Assembly: GCF_040115645.1 (NCBI RefSeq)
Contig: NC_089573.1
Location: forward strand, 682,001 to 746,000
DNA: 64,000 nucleotides
Reading direction: 5' to 3'
Origin: Euwallacea fornicatus
Taxonomy: Eukaryota > Arthropoda > Insecta > Coleoptera > Curculionidae
The notes beneath the pieces are model-generated. The model had not been told where the DNA came from. It ran no database searches and worked only from the letters and a program-made list of their open reading frames with translations. A program made the translations under genes and the position numbers. This document shows, in pieces, positions 50,801 to 63,715 of this stretch (the stretch's first letter is position 1; the number at the start of each line of letters is the position of its first letter).

Positions 50801-53800
50801 AAAAAATAAAAATTGAAAGTCATGCCTCAGATCGAAATACTATACTAGATGGCTAGAGGGAAATAACATTGCACCCCAACTTGAAAAAATGAATTATTTC
50901 CTATAAATCCAGGAACCGATTTGTTAAAAGTCTGCGATTAAAAACCTTTATTTGTGCGTCGCAACCCCTAAAAAAACTCTAAATACCATCCCCATTCTTA
51001 TTTTTGAAAGAGTAATCCGAGGAAAGGTGTGCGGCAGCTGTCAAGCCGTTATTGTCAGTTTTTACTCTTTAATTTTGTGCAGCCAGAACAAGACAACCCC
51101 GTTTATCAGGGTTGGTCGAAGACCATTGTTTCGTCATATCAGTTATAATGGGGAGTTTAAGTGGCATTTTCTGTACTTTGTTCGTTTTAATATTAATGGG
51201 AATAGAGACTTGCATTTGATGCGTCTTGATTGAGTTTTGGTTTTTGAAGGGGGTAGTTGAGTGAAGGGTGTCATGCTATCTATAAGAGTCAAGCATATAA
51301 AGTTAAGTGGAGAGTTTATGATTCAAAATTATAAAATTAGGAGTTGGTAAATCTGTAAATTGTGCATAGGTAGAGAGAAGAGGTTGATGACAAAATAAAG
51401 CGTGAGAAGACAATAATATTGCGCAAAAGTTGGTTAATTAAGCTTCTGAACGAAGTCTGGCTCGACTCGACTAGAATCTATATTTAAAAAAAGGGGAGAA
51501 GACATATTTCCACGATTAATATTTAATTAAACTTTTAAAAAGCCACTACCAATTAAAGCTATTATAAATTTAGCTGATAATAGAAGTTTCTCGCAGCATT
51601 TTAGTAATATTTATAAGTAATTTGATTTTATAATGGTTATTTTGACGTTCTCATATCTCCCCTAAAACCGTCATACAACTGTTTTATTGCTTTTTCTTGT
51701 TGCAGTGTTTTGAAGTTGGAAGGTGCAGGAACGATTACTTCGGTTACCCTGACATAACGTAATTATACTGGTGCAACATCGGGTGCAAACCCCTTACACA
51801 ATTTATTTCAGTAGTTAATTTGTCGAGTATAAAAATGTTCACATGGAAGTATTTTTCTGGATCAAATAACTAAAGCTGTTAAACTTCATAGATATACAGA
51901 AACGTTTTAATTAAAGGTAAATTTATTTTTGCGAATTTTTAAAATCCACAGCAAAAGGCTAACTTGAACTAACATAGTGCTTAAGCAAAAGCTTATAAAA
52001 CAGTTTTCACATGTTGGAATACTTTAGCTCATTTCTACGCACTCATCCACAATTACTTTTGTGCGCAATAACAGTAAAAAAAAAACAAATTTGTCTACTA
52101 ACGACCCGTTACAGAGTGTTCCAAAAAAAGTGAACTACACAGGATTTATGGAAACGGTGGTGAAAAAGTGCAAACTTTTACAGTTATAAATTATTATGCC
52201 TGAATTGTTTGAGTAATTTATCAAAATTTTTGAACTTTTTGATTATCTACAACCGGATCTCGAATGGCGTTTGCAAAACTTTTAATGAATTTTTCTAGGT
52301 TTCGACCCAACATACTTGCCACTTCCAAATGAAAATCAATTTGCTTAAAATTTTCTATACGTACAGTACTTCAAGCGTCCGAATTATTTCATCCGAATTA
52401 GGATTTGAACAATAGAAAGCTTGCAACCCTTTCATAACACGCTAAATTAATTTCATTTCTTTAGAGTACACTGTAGAATTTTCTTACCTGCTCACCATTT
52501 GTTGCTTTCTCCTTTTAAGTAATCCCGTCCATTGGCATGTGAATTAGCATGACTGCTGCGCACTAACTAAAAATATTCCCCATGGGCGATGCGCAATAAT
52601 TAGGCCCGAATAACCACCATTCTAATTCCAAATTAGTCAAATTGAAGTATGACGTAATTGAAGATTTTTACCAAACTGCCTTCGAAGTGTACCCGACGAC
52701 CGAAAATGTCACAATGACAGCACGTTACCTAGATAGATCTGGATTGCCTGATGCGTCAACCCATTGGTGTCGGTCTGATTGCGATCTTTGTTCGCAAGAT
52801 CGCGTATATAGCGAATGTCGCACCTGGATTTCACCCCTCTCACTAAAAAAACCGGCTCGAATGGTACATTTGGGGAGGCTTTTTTGTCAGAGCTGAAGAA
52901 TAATGGAATCTGAGACGCGCGGCTACCCCTAAATCACCCTTTTTGGGGTTGATGATGCAGCTTCAGCCGTTACCGTTGCTTGTCGTCTGTCTGTCTGTCT
53001 TTCTGTGACCCCATTTTTCGATTTGGTCCCGTTGCGAACCGAATTGTTTTAATAATGCAGTAAAAACTTCTTTTTTAATCGGTATTTCAACTCTACATTT
53101 GACATTTATCTCAAATAGGTAAACGAAACGATGCGTGTTATGATCCCGGATCTGTAGGCCATTCAAAGTAAATAGAGATGAAGGTACACTGCAGACCCTC
53201 AATAACGTAAATTAATATAAATCAAGTGTGGTTCACCTTATCGAAATGTTTACATTACCGAACATGATTTAAATAATAAACGGTGCGTTAAAGAAATGCG
53301 AAATAAATATACAGGGTAGCGCATTTCACCTCCCGTCATCTACAGCTCGGTTATTATTGAGAGTAGGATTTTGATATATGAATACTTTAGCTGTGTCTTA
53401 AGAAGTACTTAAGAAAAATATTTCTAATTAATCAGGGTGGCCCAAAAAAGCGTGACGATACCAAACAATCTTTTTGATAATGTAACACCCTATTTTTTCG
53501 CATTTAAGGGCATCCCGTAATTCTCTACATATTTCCAAAATATTGTTGAAATCGGTTGAATATTACCGGCGAATAAAATTCAAAACTAGAACTATAGCAT
53601 TTGCACACCCATGTTCGATTGGCAAGAGGTCAGAAGATCAGGGCAGTTGTAGCAAAAAAATGGCATGAGCGTCTCAAACCAACTGACGAAATCCTCGACT
53701 GGTACATAGAGATGAGCATTACTCTGCTGGCAAAGTGAGCCTTCGATCTGATGCAAATATAAAAGAATATGGGGTTCAACCGCCCAATAAACGTGACAAT

Positions 53801-54962
53801 GGGCGTTGACATTGTTTTAGATTTACAGCCTCTGAGACCTGATGCTATAGGTCCTGCCACAAGCAATTACCGCGATGCCAGCAGCCTAGCGATACGGTGC
53901 ACATCTCTTTCCACAGAAAATTGAATATTGAGCATGCTCCAAATGGACAGGGTGCCCACACGAAAAGTCCCACCCCCCCTTAACTTTTTAATATATTGAA
54001 ATGAAAATATTTTTTTCAACAAAAAGTGCTTGAAAGTTCAGGTAATTTTCCAAGATTGTCAACAGTTTTATACAGGGTGTTTGATAAACGCGTACCAAGC
54101 TAATAATGAATTTTTTACATATTTAAGCTCTGCGTTTTATTACGAATTCAACGATATACTGGGCGTTCCAGTTTATAGTAGCAAGCCTTCAACAGTCGAT
54201 AGAAGACCTTTTCTTAAGATGAAAATTTTATATAAATATATATTGAAAACGGCTCAGTTTTTGAGATACAGGGTGGCAAACTTAACTTTTTTTAAAAATA
54301 ATTCACGCAAATATCAAAATATAGCCATGAAATTTGATATTTTGGGATTTTTCGCAGTGCCGAATTTGTATTTGTTAAAATTTCCGTCAAATTTACAGAG
54401 GGAGCCGTATGCAACGTACTAGTGAACGTTTAAATTATGATAACTTTTTTGTGCCTCTTTGTAGCAACTTTTTTCTTATCAAAATGGATTCCCCGTTTAT
54501 TTTTTCCTAAAAAAGGTACTCTTGTTATAAATTATAAGGTTTTTGCAGTATTTAAAAAATTACAGTGTTAGCTGTTAACATATTTTCTAATAATTCGCAA
54601 TGACTAAGTCTTTTGCAAAGAAATGTTGCACTGTTTTACAAAATGCTTTACTACCCCTGAATCAGGGACATAAATCATGCTTCTTCATACAAGATATTTT
54701 AAAAGGTAGCCTAAAGTTGTCATGCAAAAATGGGAAAAAACTCAAATTTTTTAATTAGAATTTTTTTAACGAATACATATTTAGCATAAAAAAATAAAAG
54801 TTTAAAAATCTTAATACTAGATAATTTTTAGTAATAATATTAAAACAGAGTTTGAAGTATCATTATCAGAAAACAGTTATTTTAGTAAATGTTAAATTTA
54901 GGTATAAAAAATTATACATGAAAAATGTTCATAATGTTCCTCAGAATTGAAATTTGATATAA
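47818..54962. other. 7-kb gene-free region
   Basis: No gene supported. Open frames are under 131 codons and lack motifs. Short tract (CTGT)n at about 52984-53001. Several CAGGGTG-type ends occur (about 53312, 53943, 54074, 54269), marking a cluster of short transposable-element pieces at 53.3-55.2 kb. Confidence 0.4.
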
Positions 54963-55153
54963 TATACAGGGTATTCCATTTGAAATAACCGAGTTAACAT
55001 TAATTTTCGGTATAACCAGACGCGTTGTTTGCAAGAAAATATTGGAATTTAACATGTCGCTCCCGCCTTAACATGATAAGCAAATTTCGCTTTTACCTGG
55101 TTGTAGTTTTCAAGAAATTGATAAAGGCCGATATTTGTGTAACACCCCGTATA
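54963..55153. mobile_element. short MITE-like element (about 190 bp)
   Basis: TATACAGGGT at 54963-54972 is mirrored by ACCCCGTATA at 55144-55153 (one mismatch), with TA at both outer edges. No coding content. Confidence 0.5.
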
Positions 55154-55423
55154 GTTCTTCTGAACCAACATATAATCCTCATACAACATGATGTGTGACG
55201 AAACGAATCAGTCGATGTAAGCGTAATATTTCGAATTTTTCTGAAAAAATTCAATATTTCTAATCTTCATTGGTACCAAAACGCTTTCCATACAAACACC
55301 GTCAATAGTTTTGCCGACATGTCACTTCAGCTATAAACCTTATCTATATAATTATATCTTCAATAGTTCTTCAAATCCATCATATTAATTTCACGGCAAA
55401 AAATCTGCGGCTACAACGTCACA

Positions 55424-55696
55424 ATGATCAGCTCTGCTTCATCTACTATGAGCAACACGCTACCAACTTCAGCCAGATTGCTGAAGCTCCAAATCTTCTT
55501 CGCCCACAAAAAAAGAGAGCAGCTCTCGAGCAATAAGAGAGACGTAGAAGATAGTTCTGGAACTGATTACATCCGAAAGAATCGTTCGTTCTATAAAATA
55601 ATAGTGCTGAGAGTCTTGGGATGTTTTCTGGTTTGTGGCGTTGAAACTATTCTCTTAGCCTTGTGTATGTTCCTGTTCTGGCTGGTGCTCGGATAG
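55424..55696 (+). CDS. candidate small single-exon membrane protein (90 aa)
   Basis: I do not recognise this gene. The frame starts with an ATG in good context (CACAATGA) and encodes a Ser-rich, basic N-terminal half (residues 1-56) followed by a long hydrophobic stretch from about residue 58 to the end (IIVLRVLGCFLVCGVETILL and on), a likely C-terminal membrane anchor. An AATAAA lies at 55725-55730, only 29 bases after the stop, which would give a very short 3' UTR. A possible TATA-like CTATATAATTATAT lies near 55344-55357. No domain or homologue comes to mind. It could be a chance open frame. The support is the combined layout of promoter-like motif, start context, membrane segment and poly(A) signal. 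Confidence 0.35.
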   Translation: MISSASSTMSNTLPTSARLLKLQIFFAHKKREQLSSNKRDVEDSSGTDYIRKNRSFYKIIVLRVLGCFLVCGVETILLALCMFLFWLVLG

Positions 55697-55730
55697 TCGT
55701 TTGTGGCGTTGCAAAACTAGATAAAATAAA

Positions 55731-58700
55731 TATACTACATAGCTAGTACGAGCAATACCACCAGAATGGTTAAGTCTCAAAGTCCACAGCTCATCACAGA
55801 AATAATACGATTATTTCGGTAAGTTATGAAATGATTTCGTACCCGCAGTAATCAAAACTGTAATTTTGCCGCCCTCTTGAAAGTCTAACACTAAATTCTA
55901 GAGATTCCTATAAATAAATTATACCAACTCAAGCTCATGATGGGAGTCGGGAACCCTTGACAGCTCAAATGGTCCAATTCGGCTAAATTATAAAGCTGCT
56001 GTAGCTGTTTCAGATAGCGCGCTATTTCCGGCTACTGAATAATGCATTGCAGCTGTCATTAGGCACTCAGCGCACTTAAGCTTATTAGCACCATTTTTCA
56101 ATTGAAGAAGAAAAAATTTGCTAATTGTGCTTAAAGCAAGGAAACCAACTTAAATTTCCTAAGAGTTTACCTAATTGACCTTCCACTGTCGTAAACCAGG
56201 CATAAACCTTTATCAATTTTATTATGGATCGTTTATTGGAGGTATGTGAAATGTTCGATGATAAATTAGAAGTCGACATTGATTCAATCTGTTGTGGTTT
56301 CTTTCATCACAGTTAATTTTGCAATTAAAAAACAAAAATGAGTTGACACGCATAGAGTATTAATCAATTCAAAATCAATCGTACGAGAACGACGTTACTG
56401 ATTCGCTGATCTATTGATTATTTATCCATCTGCATATTCGATAAAGACATGTAAGTATCTAGACGGACAAATTATACATACTGAAACTTTAAAATTGCCT
56501 TTTATACACTTTGATCACTGCTCCTAGTAAGTATTATTATTGTGAGTGATCGATAACCCAAGTGAGCAATCAGCTTAATATATCAAATAGACTGTTAAGT
56601 GCTTAAGATTGAGTACAGTACTATTTAAAATGTAGATTATTCTCAATGTTTCATTGTCTTCAAACTATGCTGTTGATTTATACTCACCCATACTGAAGTA
56701 GTATCTGACTACTCGAGTGTCAATGGCGTTTGCCCCCACTCGTTCCATAGCTGTTACATAGTGTAAGTGATAGAGTTTTGCATGTATTACGTTTATCGAC
56801 AAGGTAAGTGTTATTGTTCCATGTTATAATTATTGTCGCCCGACACTACTTTAGCTATAATTTTTTAGAGCTGATAAGTTAATCATTATATCAGAGCAAT
56901 GACTGTAGAACGATATTTCATTTATTGCAGTATGAAGTACTGTTTGCGTGACGTGATTTAAATCGTTATCCCCAAACCTTTTAGATCATTTATTAAGATG
57001 CTGAACAATAAATTAATGTCCGCAAGATTTAGTTCGATGAAAAGTAATAAATTTCGCTCCGTGTATGTAGCTACGTTTTTGAAATGAAAAGTTAACTGCT
57101 CATTACTATTAGCATCAGTTTTAAATCCCACGAAAGACGGCTTTCGGTTTTGTTAAATTTTTTACTTTTTAAAAGTGATTTCAATACTTCATGGAAACAG
57201 TTCCGGGCTATCAGCGACATCATTGCTTCATCCCAACTTAGAAAATAAGGTAAATGTGTTCAGAGCTTAACTTGGATTAAAATAACCTTTGACAGGGCAA
57301 ACGATAGTAGCAAAATCATGTCATCGAAATATATCTCAAAATTATTAGATATTTAACTCCGGAAATATTGCATGTATTACTGGAGCTAGTCAATCGTGAC
57401 TTCTTTCCGAGTTTTCCATGATAAATTCTTAAGTCCTTATGGAGGTAATTTTATTTCGTTTGATTTTAAGAATGTGCCTGAAGGACCATTAAAATTTCTC
57501 ATTTAAAGAGCCGTACGGTACATTTTCAGATGTGATAACGATAATGGTCTCGAGAAGCACCTACATTGCTCAAAAAAACTTGTAAAACCTTTTCTCGAGA
57601 ATTCCAAAAAACGAAAAATGCAAATAAGGAAAAGACGCGCCCGTGAGATATTACGAAGTTACTACACATAATTCTAAAATTCGTGAAAATATAAAAGGAT
57701 TTTTTCCATTTCTCGAAAACGCCGCCCATTTTTCTGTAAAAAAATTAAATATTTGACAGCGGAGCCGCACAAAATAATTATTAAATTCAATTTTTATGGT
57801 AAAAATCAATCATTTTTCTATTTTTCAAAATGGCAGATGTAACGTCATATCACACAACTTTTCCCATTGTTTAAAAAAGCGAATTTTCATGCTTAATTTT
57901 TGTTAAGAAAGTTTTTTAGTTTCTTTACGAAATTGGTTACAAAAATGGCAAAATGCATTTAAATTTTTGACCTAAATTACTTATTAAATTAACAATAAGT
58001 ATCTCGAATAGGATTCGGAGTTATCCACATTTGCTTTCACTTATTAAAAATTTTGCTGAAGAGATTTTAAGTTGATGATTTTAGCAAAATGACTTAAACC
58101 TAACTGAAGAAAAAATTAATTCAATTTAAAAATTCTTTTTGACGACGCAAACCTTACATATTAAAAAAATAATAATAAAAAACATAAAACCTATTTTATT
58201 TCATTTAGTTTTCTATGCAATAGTTTATTCCAGTAAAGCTCATTATTTTTTCATGTACAATGCTATTTAAAAGCATTTTACTGTTGTCATGACGTTGCTA
58301 TGATTTTGACCGGTACTAGATGGAAAAATAACTCTTAACTAAAGCTAATCAGTAAAATCAGTTCTTCAATTATTTAAAAAAAAGTGTATTCGTGGGAAAA
58401 AGTCGTTAATGGTGTCATATCCACCATTTTGAAAAATGCTATTTTTGCAATAAAATTGTTTAATACCTGGCACTCCAACTTTCAACTTTATTTTCCCCTT
58501 TTCTCCCAAAACTCAAGGCACGAAGTTTGAAACACCTACTTTAACATTAATTATGCTATAACTAGAACGTTCTCGCTACCTATACAATAATACTGACCGC
58601 TCCAACCGTGTACCAAAGGTCAACATCTCTTTTAGCCTTAGAATTAGAGGGGAAAATTCAATGTCTACGGGGGTTGTAAAAGAAAATGCTGCGCATATTT

Positions 58701-59131
58701 TAAACTTAAAAAAATACAGATAGTTTCAAAAAAGCGTGACATTTTTAAATTATGTTTGTTTTTTCGTTTTAATGAGATGCTCTCAATTGATTTATTTACT
58801 TGTGTGCTGTGGCTAACACTTCTTTTTACACCTGCCGTATTTTATTTTTAGTTCTAGCTTTGAGGCTAATCAACCTTTGACCCACTGTTAGAACAGCCTG
58901 TATATATAATCTTAATTAAGATATTGAACTTAAACGTAGGATATGATGGTTATTGGTTTAATGAAGCGGAAAATGGGTTTGCAATTAAATCATACGCTCT
59001 TAATTACTATAAATTCAAATCGAATCCTACCTTTACAGAGGGTTTCAGATTTTAATGGGAGAAATTTAAGTTATTTATAATTTTACATAGATACCTATTA
59101 TTATAACACACAGATACGTGCCTATTGCATA
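55731..59131. other. AT-rich gene-free region
   Basis: No gene seen. It contains the diverged inverted repeat at 57820-58437. A block at 58521-58537 (CGAAGTTTGAAACACCT) is identical to one inside branching-enzyme intron 6 (46447-46463), so both belong to one repeat family. Confidence 0.45.
57820..58437. repeat. diverged foldback element
   Basis: ATTTTTCAAAATGGCAGATG at the left and CATATCCACCATTTTGAAAA at the right form inverted arms around an AT-rich centre near 58130, with partial pairing for about 70 bases inward. Outer ends are unclear. Confidence 0.5.
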
Positions 59132-61197
59132 CAGGGCTTGTAAAAAGTATTGCAACACGTTTATAACTTTCCTCAACCTGTTATGTATTTTTAAATGTTT
59201 AAGCACGTATAATTTCATTTAAAAAAAGGGATTTAATGCATTATTGTCGATGTTCGAATGTGTCTTCCCTATCCAACCACACCTATTAACTTTTTATTTT
59301 TAAAGGGAAAGGTACCTATTGCAATATATCAAACTAAAGGTAATTCGATAAGAGATGCAATGGTATACTCAGAAATAGAACTGAATCTACAGTTTCCTTG
59401 AAAATCAAATTATTAGATACAAAATAAAGCAACTCGTTATTACATAAAACAAAATTGAAATTCCTACAGTAATTTCGATTTTGTTTGATGCTCATATTGG
59501 GCTCCTGTAACAATCTGGCTTTAACTCAGACGTTCTTCAAACTCTTTTATGCAATTATCCGGTGCTGCTTGTTATTAATTCCAATTTTATTCGAATTCTA
59601 AGACACAAATCATCTAAATTTTACAGGCTACTTTTGCAAACGGAATTTCTTAATGTCCCCCACGAAAAAAAAAATCGAGGAACGTAAAATCTGGAAATCT
59701 TGGTGGCCATTCTATTGCGCCTCTTTTACCAATCCATCTCCTAGAGAAGATCTCAGAAGATTCTTTGACAATCGTAGCATAATGTGGTGGTGTGTCATCT
59801 TATTGGAACCTTATATAATTGACTACTTGTTCCCCATTTTATTCAGGAAAAATTGCGGCGATTGATGGAGCCATTTTGTCTTGCAATAAGTGCAAGTACG
59901 ATGCGTTGTTTAAATTCTCCTCTATGAAAAATGCATGGTGGCGGATTATACACATCCATACGTTAAGTTTTTGCGGATGTTGTGAATGCAAAGTCTTCAT
60001 GCAATGTAGATTATCTGTAGACCAATAATGACAATTGTGTCGACGAATAAATCCATTTAACCAAAACCTTGCTTCATCCGAAAATGAAATTCTAGAAAAG
60101 AATCTACTATCTCGAATTCCTTTTTCTTGTACCAATTCGCAAAATTCCATTCTGCGATCAAAATCTTGGTAAAGAATATTTCGTATGGACAATGCTTTTG
60201 TGGTTTGAAAAGGTCACTTAGTGATTTTGCAAATACATGAAATTAACCGGCAAATTTAGTGGTGGATTGTATGGGACTTCCAACGATAGGTAAAAGAATG
60301 TCTACTGCTTTATCACAACCAGTTGCCGTTCAAGGTCTTCCACATTTTGGAGCAGCTTTCACACTTCCAGTTGGTTGAAATGTTTTATTAATTCGATAAA
60401 CTACTCTTTTATCAAAGGGTCGGTCTGGATATTTCATATTAAATAGGAGACGCACCTCTTCGTAAGTTTTTTTGCAACCTCCATACCTCAAAAAAATTCG
60501 AATTCCAATTTTTTGCTACTCAGGTAAATGATCCTCTTTTTTGCCTAACAACTTAATTCAACGATTAATGAACTCTATCGCAATATTTTGTATCTAAAAA
60601 ATTGTTTATATTGAACGCGATTTGGTGTTTTTACGCCTTATTGTCATTTTTTCACTTCGTTTCGAAGTAAAATAAGAATGGATTGCCTACTTAGGGAACA
60701 ACGATTAAAACTCCTCATCTTTTCAGGATATGGATTTTATACTAAGTTTTTTTTCTAAGGAATTTACAGATCCAATTTTAGTTCTGAGTATATTTTTGTA
60801 TCCCTTATTGAATTACCTTTCACTTAATATACTACAATGGGTACTTTTCCACTTAAAAAAAATAGTTAGTAGGGATAGCTGGGTAGAACTCACAAAATGT
60901 AAACATTGAAAATAACGCATTTTCTAAATAAAATTATATATTTTTAAGCATTTTTAAAAAATACCATACTATTATATCCCTTACTAAATTACTTTCCATT
61001 TGACATACCACAATGGGTGCCTCTCCATTTAAAAATAAAGTCAGTACGAGCAGCTAGATAAGAGCGACAATTTTGAATACCGAAAATAATGCGTTATGCG
61101 ACCTTTTTTAAATAAAATTAGACATATTTACGCGTTTTTTTTAAATATCGTTTTTATGAAAGTGATAAACGTATTACAATACTTTTTACAAGCGTTG
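59132..61197 (-). mobile_element. nearly complete Tc1/mariner-type transposon (2.07 kb)
   Basis: The termini GCTTGTAAAAAGTATTGCAA (left, about 59136) and TACAATACTTTTTACAAGC (right, about 61174-61192) are inverted copies and continue into ACGTTTAT on both sides. TA flanks both ends (59130-59131 and 61198-61199). The terminal repeats extend as imperfect copies for some 200 bases (for example AAAGGTAATTCGATAAGAGA at 59336 against the inverse of TCCCTTATTGAATTACCTTT near 60803). The right terminal repeat carries an internal direct duplication, with 60790-60960 and 60965-61150 being related copies. The dead transposase lies between on the minus strand. Confidence 0.85.
59640..60545 (-). pseudogene. 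dead DDE transposase of the 59-61 kb element
   Basis: Minus strand. A helix-turn-helix region (RLLFNMKYPDRPFDKRVVYR, about 60450-60390) is followed by a KAAPKCGRP segment ending in a stop. An open stretch of 117 codons (60192-59839) contains the first-aspartate block RISFSDEARFWLNG, then NCHYWS, QHPQKLNVW and NASYLHLLQDKM. Further on, DDTPPHYATIVK (second aspartate region) and IEWPPRF..DFTFLDFFF (third aspartate region) reach about 59655. A stop codon at 59800-59802 directly precedes the second block, and others follow, so it cannot encode active enzyme. Overall order and spacing fit a Tc1/mariner-type transposase of about 330 residues, on the scale of the element. Confidence 0.8.
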
Positions 61198-61199
61198 TA

Positions 61200-61614
61200 A
61201 ATTGTACATGCCCAACGTTTCCAGTATCCAGATGTCGAATAGGAAATGGAATAATCAGATGAATTTGAAATGCACAGAACAATCGACCGAACATGGGTTT
61301 GCCATTAGCTTATATGGACAATTTATGGATTCACGGGTCATATGAAAATTTAAATAAAGCGAAATATCAAACTGTCAGAAGTGTTTATTTGATATAAAAA
61401 TGATACGCGCGAAAGGCATTTCCATTTTAGAGTCGACTTCTGTGTATGGATTTATTATACATTTTTTTTTGTTGCAATCATAGGTAGTATACGTGAAGCT
61501 GAGTACTGCAGCGGACATGCCCCTTATAAAAACACGGCTGAAATATGTCAATATGTATAAAAGCTACATACATATTAGTAACATGTCGATAACGATGTTT
61601 CATTTCACCTTCCA
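61200..61614. other. spacer between the transposon and the Cln3 upstream region
   Basis: No gene. A TTTATT at about 61451-61456 would serve as a minus-strand poly(A) signal for the small divergent open frame at 61615-61824 if that is real. Confidence 0.35.
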
Positions 61615-61824
61615 TTAAGGCAAAAAGATAAGAAGTCGCTGAGTAACCACATATATATACAACAATACCGCCATAAGCAGACTTAAAGTCGAAACAAACA
61701 GAAAAAAACACTGAACTTCCAACTCTTCGAGATAATGGCTTTGCCAAAGATATTGTGCTATCCTTTTAGAATGCTCTCGCCATAAAATATCATAAAATCG
61801 GGAGATTTCCATACATTTTTCCAT
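61615..61824 (-). CDS. doubtful small membrane-protein frame divergent from Cln3
   Basis: A 69-codon ATG frame whose start lies 88 bases from the Cln3 start on the opposite strand. It has a polar N-terminal half (residues 1-37) and one strong hydrophobic stretch (CFFLFVSTLSLLMAVLLYIY, about residues 39-58). No family is recognised. The close head-to-head arrangement would need a shared promoter, and the frame may equally be chance reading of the Cln3 5' region. Confidence 0.2.
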   Translation of the reverse strand: MEKCMEISRFYDILWREHSKRIAQYLWQSHYLEELEVQCFFLFVSTLSLLMAVLLYIYVVTQRLLIFLP

Positions 61825-61912
61825 TACACTTGAGTACTGTGTGTGTTAATCTTTTTTCCTTACACATTTTCAACACAAATTAAAGTCCTGCAATGGTTTC
61901 TTCAGTAATAGA

Positions 61913-63651
61913 ATGGAAGCTTACGAGAGCTCTAAGACAGCTTCCCCTAGCGATACTCCAACAGCTCAAGATGATCCGCAGCTGAAGCGACATAAAATAA
62001 GGTCTTTGGTCGCTTACTGGATTCTGGGGCTGTGCAACAATTACGGATATGTGGTGATGTTAACTGCTGCAAATGATATTATTGGAAAGAGTGCTGAATC
62101 GAGTGTAAGTGCACTTTTTTAGACTTATTTAATTTATTGTAAAGTACGTTCAAACATTCGGCGGCGTGATTTGTTTAATCCGGGTCAGTTACCGATTTGG
62201 TTGCGGGTATAATAATAATTATTAATAATACTACGAATTTGTGCCTGGAGTTAATTTAATAAATAATTGCATTTTTAGGAGAGCAGCAAAGTGAGAGAAA
62301 ATTGCAAGTATTTATCTACAGGGGCGATTTTGTTGGCTGACATACTGCCTTCCCTGTTCATCAAGTTAATAGCTCCGTTTATTCCTTTTATTGTAAAGTA
62401 AAATAACCAGCAAATTACACTCATAATGTCCTTATACATTTATATTAAATTTTAGTTTAAGAGTGGGAATATGTGTTCTTCTAGCCGCATCTGGATTCAT
62501 AGCTGTAGCATTTGGGGAGACTATTTTTGTATCCCTTCTTGGAGTAATTCTCACCTCATTTTGCTCAGGGCTAGGGGAAGTTACTTATCTCCAATACAGC
62601 GCATTTTATAAAAAGTAACAATTAATCTTATTAGCCAAACGTTTTAATAGTTATTTTACATTACCTTAGAAATGTAGTGTCTGCATGGAGCTCGGGTACT
62701 GGAGGAGCTGGAGTTATAGGAGCACTTTCTTACTCCCTGCTGAAAACTATTGGAATGAAAACTACTTTGCTTGTAATGCTTCTTATTCCAGCTCTAACAG
62801 CGATATCGTAAACATTTTTTAAGTCCTTTTAACCAAAAGTGCACATGTAGTATGTTACAGATTTTGGATAATTTTACCAAAACCGTCAGAACAAGATATC
62901 GCAACTGCGCTAGAAATCCAAACAAAAGTAAATCAAGAAGAACTTAAAAACCTCAAGGGTTCGGTACTAAAAAAACTCAAACTCGTGCCTGGGCTCATGA
63001 AATACATGATACCTTTCGGCCTAGTGTACTTTTTTGAATACTTTATTAATCAAGGGACGGTAAGTGTGAACCATTATTGTAAGAATACGTAGTATTAGAC
63101 CAAAATTTTATGTTTAGTTCGAAATCATACAAATACCAAACGCAACAAACACAGAAGAGAGTCTAGCGACGCAATACCGATGGTTGCAAGTAACTTATCA
63201 AGTTGGAGTATTTATTTCTCGATCATCCGTAAACTTTTGCCACATAAAACAAACCTGGGCAATGGCTGTACTTCAGGTACGCTTCAATCACGTTCTTCCT
63301 GACACCAAACTAAATTCATCACTTTTAGGGGATAAATGTTGTCATATTCGTCACTGAAGCAATTTATTATTACATACCAAACATTTACATTGTAGTAGCA
63401 TTAGTTCTTTGGGAAGGGCTGCTAGGAGGATCGTCGTATGTAAATACGTATTACAGGATTACTAAAGAGGTTTAAGTTATGTGTCTGTAACATTCAGGTG
63501 CACTAACACTGTTCTATTCCAGGTTGAACCAGAGAACAGGCAATTTTCAATGGCAATTACGGGCTTCGCAGATAGTGCCGGAATTTCTCTAGCAGGAGTT
63601 TTTGCTATTTTTGCTCACAACGCAATTTGTAAAATTCCCGTTTCAAGTTAA
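61913..63651 (+). CDS. Cln3: CLN3/battenin lysosomal membrane protein
   Basis: Multi-pass protein of lysosomes and late endosomes. Loss of the human orthologue causes juvenile neuronal ceroid lipofuscinosis. Eight exons join in frame: 61913-62104, 62279-62397, 62456-62614, 62670-62807, 62861-63059, 63118-63276, 63329-63469 and 63523-63651, giving 411 residues (human 438). Family blocks in order: ILGLCNNYGYVVML, LLADILPSLFIKLIAP, SGLGEVTYL, WSSGTGGAGVIGALSY, YFFEYFINQGT, QYRWLQVTYQVGVFISRSS, EGLLGGSSYVNTYYR. Hydrophobic stretches recur throughout, as expected. The loop between exons 4 and 6 is short and charged. The human C-terminal CQLS prenylation box is not kept; this protein ends PVSS. Introns are 51-174 nt, all GT-AG. 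The donor of intron 7 (GTTTAA) is weak. Confidence 0.96.
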
Positions 63652-63709
63652 TTTTCAACTGTTTTTTTTTCTCTATTTGCTTATAGTATTATAATTAAGA
63701 TTTTTTTAA

Positions 63710-63715
63710 AATAAA
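63710..63715 (+). terminator. candidate poly(A) signal of Cln3
   Basis: AATAAA 58 bases after the stop codon, implying a short 3' UTR. Confidence 0.6.
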
